Part shown: in pieces, positions 1-8,043 of the stretch
How the letters are laid out: every line of letters starts with the position of its first letter
Numbering within the stretch: position 1 is the stretch's first letter
Source of the DNA: Salinispirillum sp049115955
Lineage (GTDB): Bacteria > Pseudomonadota > Gammaproteobacteria > Pseudomonadales > Natronospirillaceae
Assembly (NCBI GenBank): GCA_049115955.1
Contig: JAGDZJ010000001.1
Span: 81,588 to 145,587, forward strand
Direction of reading: 5' to 3'
Length of the DNA: 64,000 nt
Made by a program: the position numbers and the translations under genes
The notes under the pieces: generated by a model
The model's input: only the letters and a program-made list of their open reading frames with translations
What the model was told of the DNA's origin: nothing
Databases searched by the model: none

Positions 1-1326
1 GTGCTCGGGACTGAACAAGGGCAACGTCTGCTGCACCGCTTTAATCATACCGGTCAGATCATTCGGTGCGGTCAGAAAGCCGGGATCAATGAGCGGCATG
101 GCCTTGGGGTCGCTCGAGGCCAAACGCACTTCACCACGGCTCTCTGGCCGCAGCAAACAGACGTGGCAACTAATACCCTTACCCCAACGCCAACGGCGCG
201 CGTGATTCAACAGAGGCCCAGCCACCAGATGCCATTGGGCATCCGGCCGCTCTTCACCATTGATACTGAAGAACCCACCTGCTTCAGCAAAGTTGGTGCT
301 CAGTACGCCACGACGACGGCGCAAATACGGCAGTATGCCTGCCGTAACACGGGTCGCTACGGAGGGTGAGACACCCAAGGTCTCGCCACGTTTCACTTTC
401 CACACCAAGGATGCGTCCAGATGATCACGCAGGCCACGCCCTACTTGTGGCAAATCACGTTCAACAGCTACACCAGCGCCCTTGAGCCATTCGCCAGGGC
501 CAAAGCCGGAACGTTGCAACAAAGCCGGCGTCGCCAACGCACCGAGACAGACCGCAACACCGTGCCGCGCCATCACCTCGAATGTTTTGCCACCACGTAT
601 CAGCCGTGCACCCACTACGCGCTGACCGTCCCACAACAACCGGTCAACATAGGTACGCGTGAACAGATTGAGACGCGACTCGGGAATCTTGTGCAAAAAC
701 GTCGCCGCATGACAGCGCTCACCATGACGCTGCGTGACTTGATACAAACCGACGCCAGCCTGTGTTGGGCCATTGAAATCGTTGTTTGCGGGGTACCCCG
801 CCGCGATGGCTTGGCGCACAAAGTGCCGACTGACTTCATGCGGGTCACGCAGGTCACTGACGCCCAATAAACCACCACTGCCATGCCACTCACTGGCACC
901 GCGGCTGTTGTCTTCCAGTCGTTTATACACGGGCAATACGGCATCCCACGCCCAGTCGCTACCAGCCAGAGTGGCCCAATCAGCGTAATCGTCGATCTGG
1001 CCGCGACTATAAATCATGGCGTTGATGGCACTGCTGCCACCCAACACCTTACCGCGCGGTTGATAACCACGACGCCCGCGTAACTCTGTCTGCGGCACCG
1101 TTTCGTAGCGCCAGTTCAAATGAGGCGTAGGCACAGTAAAAAGCCCGCCGAAAGGCACCTTCATCGCAGGGCTTTTGTCCTTGCCGCCTGCTTCAACAAG
1201 GCCAATGTGCCAAGCAGTATCGGCCGCTAAACGCGCGACCAGACTGCAACCAGCGGAGCCGCCGCCAAGCACCAAAAAGTCGACAATATGATTCGAAGAA
1301 TTCGCATGACTCAGTGGCTTGTTCAT
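1..1326 (-). CDS. GMC-family FAD oxidoreductase (choline/alcohol dehydrogenase-like), 3' end outside the window
   Basis: Read on the minus strand from an ATG at 1326 the frame stays open to the window edge, giving 442 residues of a family usually about 530-560 long. An AGGA ribosome site precedes the ATG. An FAD-binding Rossmann motif GGGSAG lies at residues 21-26, and the GMC signature with KVLGGSSAIN at about 93-102. The active-site His pair expected near the C-terminus lies beyond the edge, so it cannot be checked. The family oxidises alcohols (choline, aliphatic or aromatic alcohols) with FAD; the substrate here is unknown. It diverges from the DUF1338 gene at 1460 across a 133-bp promoter region. 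Confidence 0.9.
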   Translation of the reverse strand, partial: MNKPLSHANSSNHIVDFLVLGGGSAGCSLVARLAADTAWHIGLVEAGGKDKSPAMKVPFGGLFTVPTPHLNWRYETVPQTELRGRRGYQPRGKVLGGSSAINAMIYSRGQIDDYADWATLAGSDWAWDAVLPVYKRLEDNSRGASEWHGSGGLLGVSDLRDPHEVSRHFVRQAIAAGYPANNDFNGPTQAGVGLYQVTQRHGERCHAATFLHKIPESRLNLFTRTYVDRLLWDGQRVVGARLIRGGKTFEVMARHGVAVCLGALATPALLQRSGFGPGEWLKGAGVAVERDLPQVGRGLRDHLDASLVWKVKRGETLGVSPSVATRVTAGILPYLRRRRGVLSTNFAEAGGFFSINGEERPDAQWHLVAGPLLNHARRWRWGKGISCHVCLLRPESRGEVRLASSDPKAMPLIDPGFLTAPNDLTGMIKAVQQTLPLFSPEH

Positions 1327-1380
1327 TTTTCCTGACACCCCGAATTTCCCGTTTGCGACAGGCTTTCTTATTTTGCGACT

Positions 1381-1414
1381 CAGTGTAGCACGTGAATTTT
1401 AAACGCTTACACTG
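1381..1414. promoter_or_regulatory. Imperfect inverted repeat between divergent genes
   Basis: CAGTGTAGC at 1381-1389 faces GCTTACACTG at 1405-1414, an inverted repeat differing by one inserted base. It sits in the divergent intergenic region of the GMC oxidoreductase and the DUF1338 gene. A regulator binding here could control both. No candidate regulator lies next to it. Confidence 0.35.
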
Positions 1415-1459
1415 TGCCAAATAGTTTCTTTCATTCACTACAATTAAAAGGAAAGACTC

Positions 1460-2260
1460 ATGCAGGCGCACGCGTTCTTCGATGCTTTATGGCATCAATA
1501 TACCGATTTAACCCCACAAGCCGCTACCATCCAAGCAGCCTTGACGGCGCGCGGCGAAACTGTGCTGAACGACCATGTGGCCTTCCGCACATTCAACATT
1601 GCCCCTGTGCGTCTCAGCGATCTTGAGCCGCAGTTGCTGGCCATGGGCTACACGCCGCTGGAACCCTACGAGTTCCCGAATAAACACCTGGACGCCTTTG
1701 GTTATGTCCATGCAGACGACAGTCTGCCAAAAGTGTTCCTCAGTGAATTGCGCGTTGAAGCCTTGCCGGAAGATTGCCAAGCCATCATTCGCCGTTTGGT
1801 CAGCCAAGTGCCCGTAGATGCCAACCAAAGTGCCGACGTTTTCTTCCATGGCGTACTGTGGGAACTGCCCACCAGCGCTGAATATCAGCGTCTGGCCGAA
1901 GTGAGTGAATACGCAGCTTGGACGTCGGTGATGGGTATGCGCGCTAACCACTTCACTATCGCCGTGCACAAGCTGAAAAGCTTCGCTCATTTGGAAGCCG
2001 TCAACGCCTTTGTGAAAGACGACTTGCAACTGCCGCTGAATCAATCCGGCGGTGAAATTAAAGGTGGTCCGCAGGTGTATCTAGCGCAATCCAGCACCAT
2101 GGCTGACCGAACCGACATAACCTTCAGCGATAGCGTTACCTTAAGTGTACCGACGTGCTTTTATGAGTTCGCAGAGCGCTTCGAGACCCCAGAGGGGGGG
2201 CTGTACAAGGGTTTTGTGGCGGCCAGTGCTGACCGGATTTTCGAGTCGACCAACCGCTAA
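1460..2260 (+). CDS. DUF1338 / HglS-type 2-oxoadipate dioxygenase-decarboxylase (short form)
   Basis: 266-residue protein of the DUF1338 family. Characterised members (HglS/YdcJ) are Fe(II) enzymes converting 2-oxoadipate to D-2-hydroxyglutarate in lysine catabolism. Candidate metal ligands are visible: H39 in NDHVAFRTF, H164 in RANHFTIAV and E236 in FYEFAERF. At 266 residues it is a short form, compared with the roughly 460-residue bacterial HglS. The start ATG follows AAAAGGAAAG with good spacing. No other lysine-degradation genes are in the window, so the substrate assignment rests on family only. Confidence 0.82.
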   Translation: MQAHAFFDALWHQYTDLTPQAATIQAALTARGETVLNDHVAFRTFNIAPVRLSDLEPQLLAMGYTPLEPYEFPNKHLDAFGYVHADDSLPKVFLSELRVEALPEDCQAIIRRLVSQVPVDANQSADVFFHGVLWELPTSAEYQRLAEVSEYAAWTSVMGMRANHFTIAVHKLKSFAHLEAVNAFVKDDLQLPLNQSGGEIKGGPQVYLAQSSTMADRTDITFSDSVTLSVPTCFYEFAERFETPEGGLYKGFVAASADRIFESTNR

Positions 2261-2271
2261 ACACCGGCCTT

Positions 2272-2298
2272 CGTCTGACGTCACGGCGGCGTCAGACG
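2272..2298. terminator. Hairpin between convergent genes, built partly from coding sequence
   Basis: CGTCTGACG (2272-2280) pairs perfectly with CGTCAGACG (2290-2298) around a 9-base loop. The right arm is inside the last codons of the minus-strand gene (its C-terminal Arg-Leu-Thr), and the loop holds that gene's stop codon. Only 20 bp separate the two convergent genes, so this is probably a shared transcription stop. There is no T-run on either strand. Confidence 0.5.
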
Positions 2299-2910
2299 GA
2301 CGTCATGCAACACCCAGCGCTCGCCGTCAGGCGTGGTGCGTTGTGACAGGCGGGCATGCCCCGCCAGAGTACTGTCTAATCCTGCCGCAGCCACATCCAA
2401 TCCGGGTAAACTGATGAACTCGGGCGCTAGCACCCAATCCCATACGTGCTCCGCCCGCCACTGAAAACGCAATTCAAGCGTATTACAGTCCGTACTGGCA
2501 CAGAACACACCCTGCAGGTTTTCCAATCGCACCTGTGCGACCGGCCAGCCGTCATCTACCATGTCATCCAATCCTTGCTGTGACAGGTAGAACGCCCACG
2601 CGCGCTCTTGCCGCTGCACCAGTGCGCCTTTGATAAGCTCATTTCGTGTAATCGTAGTGGGCTCCGTGCGCACCCAACCGTGGGTTTCTAGTCGCAGTAG
2701 TTGAGACACCACCGGCTCATCCGTTTCCCCCGCTATTTGCGGCAGTCTCGGCAGCGCAACTGTAACCGGCTGTGCAAAATGCCCCCGCAATTCCTGCTGC
2801 CCCAGCAACCACAGCGCCTGGCGCTGTGGCGTCGACAGTTCCTGCGCCAGCGCATAGCTTGCCAGCATCAGACTGCCTATCAAGCAAATGACTGAAGGTC
2901 GTTTGATCAT
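2281..2910 (-). CDS. Secreted protein of unknown function
   Basis: The frame opens at 2964, but the ATG at 2910 begins a clear signal peptide (Lys-Arg, then a hydrophobic run ending ALA before Gln) and is preceded by GGAGAGGG. That start gives 209 residues. Two cysteines at about 137 and 142 (CASTDC) could form a disulfide. The mature part is rich in short beta-like segments and Trp. I recognise no family. It is convergent with the DUF1338 gene and probably monocistronic. Confidence 0.7.
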   Translation of the reverse strand: MIKRPSVICLIGSLMLASYALAQELSTPQRQALWLLGQQELRGHFAQPVTVALPRLPQIAGETDEPVVSQLLRLETHGWVRTEPTTITRNELIKGALVQRQERAWAFYLSQQGLDDMVDDGWPVAQVRLENLQGVFCASTDCNTLELRFQWRAEHVWDWVLAPEFISLPGLDVAAAGLDSTLAGHARLSQRTTPDGERWVLHDVRLTPP

Positions 2911-3120
2911 GCGGTACGCCACCCTCTCCTGACAGTATCTTCGGCCACGCGCACTGGTACTCATAGTCGCGCCGTGCGGCTTATCGTCAGTGTAACGATC
3001 TTTGTGCCAAATGCACCAGTAAGCAATCTTTCATCAATGAAACAGGTGTTTGAGGCGTGGCATCAAACGGCACTGCCGTTTACAATGCGCTCCTTATTTT
3101 CTAAAGCCCCGAGAGAGTGT

Positions 3121-4128
3121 ATGTCGCCATTCAGTGAAGTTCTGTTACGTTGGTTCAATCCTCAGGCAGCACCGCGTTGCCTGCTGTTGAACATGGCCGA
3201 CACGGAACTGGCAGCACATTGTCTTGCCCAAGGCATGGCCGTGCAACACACACACTTCGCGCGCGAACAACACGTAGCACACGCCGAACTCAAAGTGCCA
3301 ACGCTGGCGTTCCCTGAACAATCGACCGAGCTGACCGACGTTTGTTGGCAGTGGCCGAAGGCCAAAGAAGAAGCGACCATGTTGCTGGACTGGCTCGCCC
3401 CGCAGTTGGCGGATAACGGCAGTGTCTGGATCGTCGGACACAACAAAGGTGGCATCAAGTCTGCCGCCAAGTTGTTGGAAGCGCGCGGCTGGCACGTACA
3501 GAAGAAAGGCAGTGCCCGCCATTGTGCGCTGTTGCGCGCCACTCGCGCCTTACCCGCACAAGACTTTGTGCTCGAGCGTTACTGGACAGCGGCTGCATTG
3601 CCCGAGGGCAATGGCACCCTGTGGACGCTGCCCGGCGTGTTCAGTCACGGGCGCATTGACCGCGGCAGCCAAGTGTTACTGCCTTTTCTGAAGGATTTGC
3701 GCAGCCCTGTATTGGATTTCGGTTGTGGCGGCGGACTGTTATCGCTGGTGAGTAAGTTGAATGCGCCCGAGTTGGCCGTAACGGCGCTCGACCATCACTG
3801 GTTGGCCATACTGAGCACGCAAAAGACCGCTACCGAAAATGGTGTCGTCATTGATACGCTGTGGAGCCATGGTTTCAATGAAGTAACGGGGCGCTACGGC
3901 GCACTGATCACCAACCCGCCTTTTCACACGGGTATTGAAACCGACTACGACATTGCCAGTCGATTGATCACCGGCTCGCGTGCTGTATTGAAGCCGCGCA
4001 GTCGTTGGTTAGCCGTAGTGAACGTGCACCTGCCCTATGAGCCTTGGATAACAGAGCATTTGGCGGCACCGAGCAAGCTGATTCAGCAAAACGGCTTTGT
4101 TGTCTGGGAAGCGAACACGCCGCACTGA
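3121..4128 (+). CDS. rsmC: RsmC-type 16S rRNA (guanine-1207-N2) methyltransferase
   Basis: The open frame begins at 2974, but the ATG at 3121, after GAGAG, gives 336 residues, close to the usual RsmC length. Layout is typical: an N-terminal degenerate methyltransferase-like half, then a C-terminal SAM domain. The C-terminal half has DFGCGGG at 199-205 and the N2-guanine catalytic motif NPPF at 265-268. RsmC methylates G1207 in the 30S subunit. A paralogous RlmG-type enzyme lies 4 kb downstream. RsmC rather than RlmG is inferred from length and motif context. Confidence 0.85.
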   Translation: MSPFSEVLLRWFNPQAAPRCLLLNMADTELAAHCLAQGMAVQHTHFAREQHVAHAELKVPTLAFPEQSTELTDVCWQWPKAKEEATMLLDWLAPQLADNGSVWIVGHNKGGIKSAAKLLEARGWHVQKKGSARHCALLRATRALPAQDFVLERYWTAAALPEGNGTLWTLPGVFSHGRIDRGSQVLLPFLKDLRSPVLDFGCGGGLLSLVSKLNAPELAVTALDHHWLAILSTQKTATENGVVIDTLWSHGFNEVTGRYGALITNPPFHTGIETDYDIASRLITGSRAVLKPRSRWLAVVNVHLPYEPWITEHLAAPSKLIQQNGFVVWEANTPH

Positions 4129-4154
4129 TTGATGAGGAACGCTCTGAAGTTGCT

Positions 4155-4904
4155 CTAGTAGTCGGAGTTAAAAGCGTCTTCGACAAATAGATAGCCCTTG
4201 CTACGCACTGTTTTAATGCGTCGAGGGTGATCCGGGTCGTCACCCACCTTAGGCCGGATGCGAGATACCCGAACATCTACCGAGCGATCCTGTCCGTCGT
4301 ATTCAATACCCCGCAAGCGGGTGAATATCTCCTCTCGGGTTAAAATGGTCCCCGCATGACTACACAGCAGCCAGAGCAGGTCGAACTCTGCACTGGTCAG
4401 CTCAATGGTGACACCGTTGAGCCAGGCTTCCCGCATGGTGTTATCGACCACCAAGTCGCCAAAATCAAGGCGCTCATGCTGATGAGCGGCCCGTTTCGTA
4501 TCGCCGTTTAGGCGTCGCATCACCGCAGCCAAGCGCGCTGCCATTAATCGTGCGGACACAGGCTTGGCCAGAAAATCGTCCGCCCCCATGTCCAAACCGA
4601 GTACTTGATCTAATTCGTCAGCGCGCACGGACATCAGCATGAAGGCACCCTGATAGTTTTGCCGCGACAGTTTGCACAGAGTTAATCCGTTTTCACCGGG
4701 CAGGTCCACTTCGGCAATCACCGCATCGGGCTGCTGCTCGGCAATACGACGCAACGCCACCTTGCCGTCGCGCTCTTCATCAACATGATACCCTTGCGCC
4801 GAAAAATATTCGACCAAACGGCGCCGACTGACGTCGTCTCCATCAACGATAAGCAATGTCTTGTTTTTCACTTTTACCGAATCTTCTCTCACAGCCATAC
4901 CCAT
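4155..4904 (-). CDS. OmpR/RstA-type response regulator with Glu at the phospho-acceptor position
   Basis: 249 residues: a receiver domain (about 14-130) and a winged-helix DNA-binding domain (about 140-245, ending with the usual IKTVRSKGYLF). In the receiver the expected Asp is Glu: PDAVIAEVDLPG puts E65 where the family has D. The acidic pair near the N-terminus is D21-G22-D23 instead of two adjacent acids. The conserved Ser/Thr (S92) and Lys (K114 in AKP) remain. Glu at this site often mimics phosphorylation, so the protein may be active without a kinase; this is inference. No histidine kinase is adjacent. The start at 4904 has GGGAG 8 bases upstream. Confidence 0.88.
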   Translation of the reverse strand: MGMAVREDSVKVKNKTLLIVDGDDVSRRRLVEYFSAQGYHVDEERDGKVALRRIAEQQPDAVIAEVDLPGENGLTLCKLSRQNYQGAFMLMSVRADELDQVLGLDMGADDFLAKPVSARLMAARLAAVMRRLNGDTKRAAHQHERLDFGDLVVDNTMREAWLNGVTIELTSAEFDLLWLLCSHAGTILTREEIFTRLRGIEYDGQDRSVDVRVSRIRPKVGDDPDHPRRIKTVRSKGYLFVEDAFNSDY

Positions 4905-5071
4905 TGTGAACTTCTCCCGGATTCAGGCCATCGGCGACGTTCTTAGCGAACCGCCACCCCGCCCTGATACGCCAAGACAGAGTCACCCTTCTCTTACTTT
5001 AGTCTGAACCGTGAAAAATGCTTAATTCATTGCCATTTTTTGCGTCTTTGTTTTTATATCGCACCGATGCG

Positions 5072-6004
5072 TTAAGGCCGTTGCCATTCACTGGCTTCCG
5101 TCGCCACCCCAACCATCAGAGAACCTACACTGCCATAAATGCCGCCAGACAGGCTCGCCACATTACTAATAAATTGCACGCCTTCACGCGCGCAGGCGGC
5201 TTTTAACTCCTCGAACCCCGTCAAGGCACGCAGCTCTTCCAGCTTCCCGGAATAGTTTGTAGTTACAATAGGTGCCTGCAACCGTCCCTTAGCCACCAAG
5301 GTGGCAACATGGGCAAATACGGCCTGTGCGGCTTTTTCAAAACCGCGAATCTTGTCCGCTTGATGCGAGCTGTCGTTCACCACACACAAAATAGGATGGA
5401 TACCCAGTGTGTTAGCCACCAGTGCCTGGCTCCACTTAACGCCGCGCTCGCCGCGTGTTTTGGAACGTTCCAACGCGATCAACGGACTGCGCGGCACAAC
5501 ATAGGTGTGTACATGGTTCGACAACTTGTCGAGCTCGCGGCGCATTGCAACTGGATCTTCATTGGTTTGCATACGACGCACGGTTTCAGCGGCCAACAAG
5601 GCCTGCCCGGCGAACACCGTCCGGCTGTCCATCACCCGAATCACGGCTTTGCGTTGTCCGGTCATGCGCCTGGTAACCGACGCGGCCGCCTCGTTAGCAT
5701 GGTCATAGGTTAATCCTTGCATCCGATTAACCGTTTGTATCCAAATGTATTGATAACCTTCGTCAATCAACTGCCACAACAAGCGCTGAAACGTCTCTAC
5801 ACTCGGCGCATCGGTCGACACCTGATTCTTGCGCGTCAACACGCCGGACTCAAAATGTTCCAGCGCGATGCGATCATCACAGGGGTCTGGAAATCGACTG
5901 CCGTTGATATCAATAGTGATGGGTACATGGTGGATGTGAAAATCACGCATGAACTGGGGTGGTAAGGCACATACCGAATCCACGACAACGGCGACGTTCG
6001 GCAT
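5072..6004 (-). CDS. DegV family fatty-acid-binding protein
   Basis: The start is placed at 6004, where ATG follows GGAGG; an upstream extension to 6046 is less likely. The 310-residue product has the DegV opening VVDSVCALP at about 5-14. The two-domain DegV architecture continues to a C-terminal segment with VASLSGGIYGSVGS. Family members bind fatty acids and in some bacteria present them to FakA-type kinases. No FakA-like gene is nearby. Regulation is unknown; the 265-bp upstream region holds palindromes. Confidence 0.85.
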   Translation of the reverse strand: MPNVAVVVDSVCALPPQFMRDFHIHHVPITIDINGSRFPDPCDDRIALEHFESGVLTRKNQVSTDAPSVETFQRLLWQLIDEGYQYIWIQTVNRMQGLTYDHANEAAASVTRRMTGQRKAVIRVMDSRTVFAGQALLAAETVRRMQTNEDPVAMRRELDKLSNHVHTYVVPRSPLIALERSKTRGERGVKWSQALVANTLGIHPILCVVNDSSHQADKIRGFEKAAQAVFAHVATLVAKGRLQAPIVTTNYSGKLEELRALTGFEELKAACAREGVQFISNVASLSGGIYGSVGSLMVGVATEASEWQRP

Positions 6005-6129
6005 AGCTTTTCCTCCTTTGTTGATGAGTGACGGGGCGACGTGCAAAGAGTGGCGCTCCGCACGAAGGATTAATGTAACGTTTTATTAAGAATACCGACA
6101 AAACCTATCCTTTGGTATAGGCTGACCCG

Positions 6130-6155
6130 GAATGAACACTGATCAGCACTCATTC
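6130..6155. promoter_or_regulatory. 26-bp palindrome in the degV-sco divergent region
   Basis: The stretch from GAATGA (6130) to TCATTC (6155) is a palindrome with 20 of 26 positions symmetric, centred on CTGATCAG. It lies between the divergent DegV and Sco genes. About 20 bases further on, TATAAA (about 6174) could be the -10 box for sco. A second small inverted repeat, CCTAT/ATAGG, lies at 6104-6121. The rest of this 265-bp region shows nothing else I can name. Confidence 0.4.
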
Positions 6156-6269
6156 AAGCACAAAACTGAACGCCTATAAAAGCGTAAGCAGTCTGTCTGC
6201 AACAAAGCCGCTATGCCATAATTACCCCTATTACTGTTACCTTTTTACCTCGGAGCCGCTGACGTACCC

Positions 6270-6869
6270 ATGAAAAAATCCATATTCATTCTTCCTGCTG
6301 TACTGCTCTTGATTGCCTTTGTCGTTACTCTGACTGTATTACAATTCCGACCCTCGGCGCCGACCCCAACAGCGAGCAATCCAACGTATAGCCATTTAGG
6401 TGGCGACTTTGAACTCAACAGTTTGCAAGGCCCCGTCAGCCTCTCGGATTTCGAAGGCAAGGCCGTAATGCTCTTCTTCGGTTTCACCAACTGCCCTGAT
6501 GTGTGTCCAACGTCCATGGCCGTCATGCGACAAGTCTTCGCGGCCTTACCTGAGCAGCAGCAGAACCGGGTGCAAGGCATCTTCATCAGCGTTGACCCGG
6601 ACCGAGACGATCTAGAGCGCCTCGACGACTACACTCAGTTCTTTCATCCTAACATCGTGGGCATTACCGGCAGTAAAGAGCAGATTGATGCTGTTACACG
6701 CCAATACGCTGCGAGCTATTTCTTCGAAGAAAGTGATTCGGCGATGGGGTATATGGTGCAACACACGGCGCGTACGTATGTGATAGACCCGCAAGGGGTC
6801 ATTGTGGATCTGGTGGGTGAGGATGAGCCCTACACGACACTGTTGACCAAAGTTCGCGCCCTGCTGTAG
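6270..6869 (+). CDS. SCO1/SenC family copper chaperone, membrane-anchored
   Basis: 199 residues with an N-terminal membrane anchor (about 5-25) and a periplasmic thioredoxin-like domain. The copper motif CPDVC has Cys75 and Cys79, and the third ligand His165 is in VQHTARTY. Family members deliver copper to, or act as thiol-disulfide partners for, the CuA site of cytochrome c oxidase. No oxidase gene is in the window, so the target is not shown. The upstream sequence holds a plausible -10 box at about 6174. Confidence 0.92.
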   Translation: MKKSIFILPAVLLLIAFVVTLTVLQFRPSAPTPTASNPTYSHLGGDFELNSLQGPVSLSDFEGKAVMLFFGFTNCPDVCPTSMAVMRQVFAALPEQQQNRVQGIFISVDPDRDDLERLDDYTQFFHPNIVGITGSKEQIDAVTRQYAASYFFEESDSAMGYMVQHTARTYVIDPQGVIVDLVGEDEPYTTLLTKVRALL

Positions 6870-6970
6870 ACCGTCAACAAATTTATTAAAACTGTGAACC
6901 GGTGTATGGTGCCGGGAACAATGCTGAGGCAGAATGCCAAGCTACACCAATAATGATAAGGAAGTTTCTT

Positions 6971-7924
6971 ATGCGTTTTACTACCGCTCTGCGCAACATC
7001 GCAACGCCCTTGAGTGTCACCCTGCTCGCCAATGCAGCATTGGCGTTCGAACCCACTGCCGAACCTAATTACGGGCAGCATGCACTGCCCAACGACGCTG
7101 CAGCCAGCATCGCGCTCAACGTGCGTGCAGGCGGCAACTACGATGTCAGCAACGTCGGTGGTGCGACCATGTATTGCACTGGCTTTATCTCTGAAGCACC
7201 GGACGCCGTTTTCGTAGTACCCAACAACGTCAGTGCCAGTACATTGTTTCTCAGCACCCACGCTTCCAGCGATACAACGCTCATCGTCGTTGATCCTGCC
7301 GGCGAAACACATTGCAACGATGATGCAACCGGACGCGGCTTGAACGCCGGTTTGGATTTAGCCCCTATGGCGGGCGAATATAAGGTGTGGGTGGGTATCT
7401 ATTACCCTGATGATTTTCCAGAAGCCATGCTGCGGGCGGCGTTTACCAGCCCGGTTTTAGGCCCAAAACCGGGTGTGCGGTTTGGTCTCGACTGGGACCA
7501 AGCGCCAACCTTTGAACACCTGACCTTGGCGGCAGGATTCGGCCCGGCCCCCATAGAATTCGAGATGATTGCGGGTGGTAGTGATACCGTGCCATCGTCA
7601 CTTGGATATGATTGCTACGGGTATGTATACGGTGCGGCACCAGACTATACAGTGGCTTATTCCGGTGGTGGCGATCTGCATATTTCAGCCTGGGCTGACG
7701 CTGATTTAACCTTGGTTGTACGTGGCCCAGACGACATCTGGCATTGTAATGACGACTTCGAGGGCCTCAATCCTGGCCTCTCCATCAATGGGGCCATTGA
7801 TGGTACCTACGCTGTTTGGGTAGGCACATACGGCATGGACGAGCCGGACGCTATGCTGCAATTCAGCGAAGTCCGCCCGTTCCAAGAAAACAATAGCCGC
7901 ACGCCAAGCCGCAAAGGCAACTGA
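6971..7924 (+). CDS. Secreted protein with two PPC-like tandem domains
   Basis: The ATG at 6971 after GATAAGGAAG gives 317 residues starting with a signal peptide that ends ANAALA. The mature part is two homologous halves, about 48-157 and 185-299. Each carries a D-T/L-TLVV strand, then HCNDD (114-118 and 258-262), a GLN(A/P)GL turn and a G-Y-VWVG strand. This pattern matches acidic, probably calcium-binding, pre-peptidase-like beta domains. There is no protease domain, so the halves stand alone. Each half has an extra Cys (69 and 215) that may pair with the HCNDD cysteine. The function is unknown. Confidence 0.75.
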   Translation: MRFTTALRNIATPLSVTLLANAALAFEPTAEPNYGQHALPNDAAASIALNVRAGGNYDVSNVGGATMYCTGFISEAPDAVFVVPNNVSASTLFLSTHASSDTTLIVVDPAGETHCNDDATGRGLNAGLDLAPMAGEYKVWVGIYYPDDFPEAMLRAAFTSPVLGPKPGVRFGLDWDQAPTFEHLTLAAGFGPAPIEFEMIAGGSDTVPSSLGYDCYGYVYGAAPDYTVAYSGGGDLHISAWADADLTLVVRGPDDIWHCNDDFEGLNPGLSINGAIDGTYAVWVGTYGMDEPDAMLQFSEVRPFQENNSRTPSRKGN

Positions 7925-7942
7925 ATTTTCTGATTAATGGAT

Positions 7943-7966
7943 AAAGCGGCTTCGGCCGCTTTTTTT
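7943..7966 (+). terminator. Intrinsic terminator of the two-repeat secreted protein gene
   Basis: AAAGCGGC (7943-7950), TTCG tetraloop, GCCGCTTT (7955-7962), followed by a T-run of seven in total. A textbook rho-independent terminator 19 bp after the stop codon. Confidence 0.93.
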
Positions 7967-8043
7967 GTGCTGTGCGTGCAGCATCACGACCCGGCCTGCA
8001 AAACAGCGTAAACTGTAACAATCGAATTCAGAACGGCAATCCC

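Noticed and set aside
1..1083. Several plus-strand open frames (1-369, 421-870, 773-988, 883-1083)
   Set aside because: They lie antisense to a continuous GMC oxidoreductase frame with clear FAD motifs; they show no family features and no ribosome sites.
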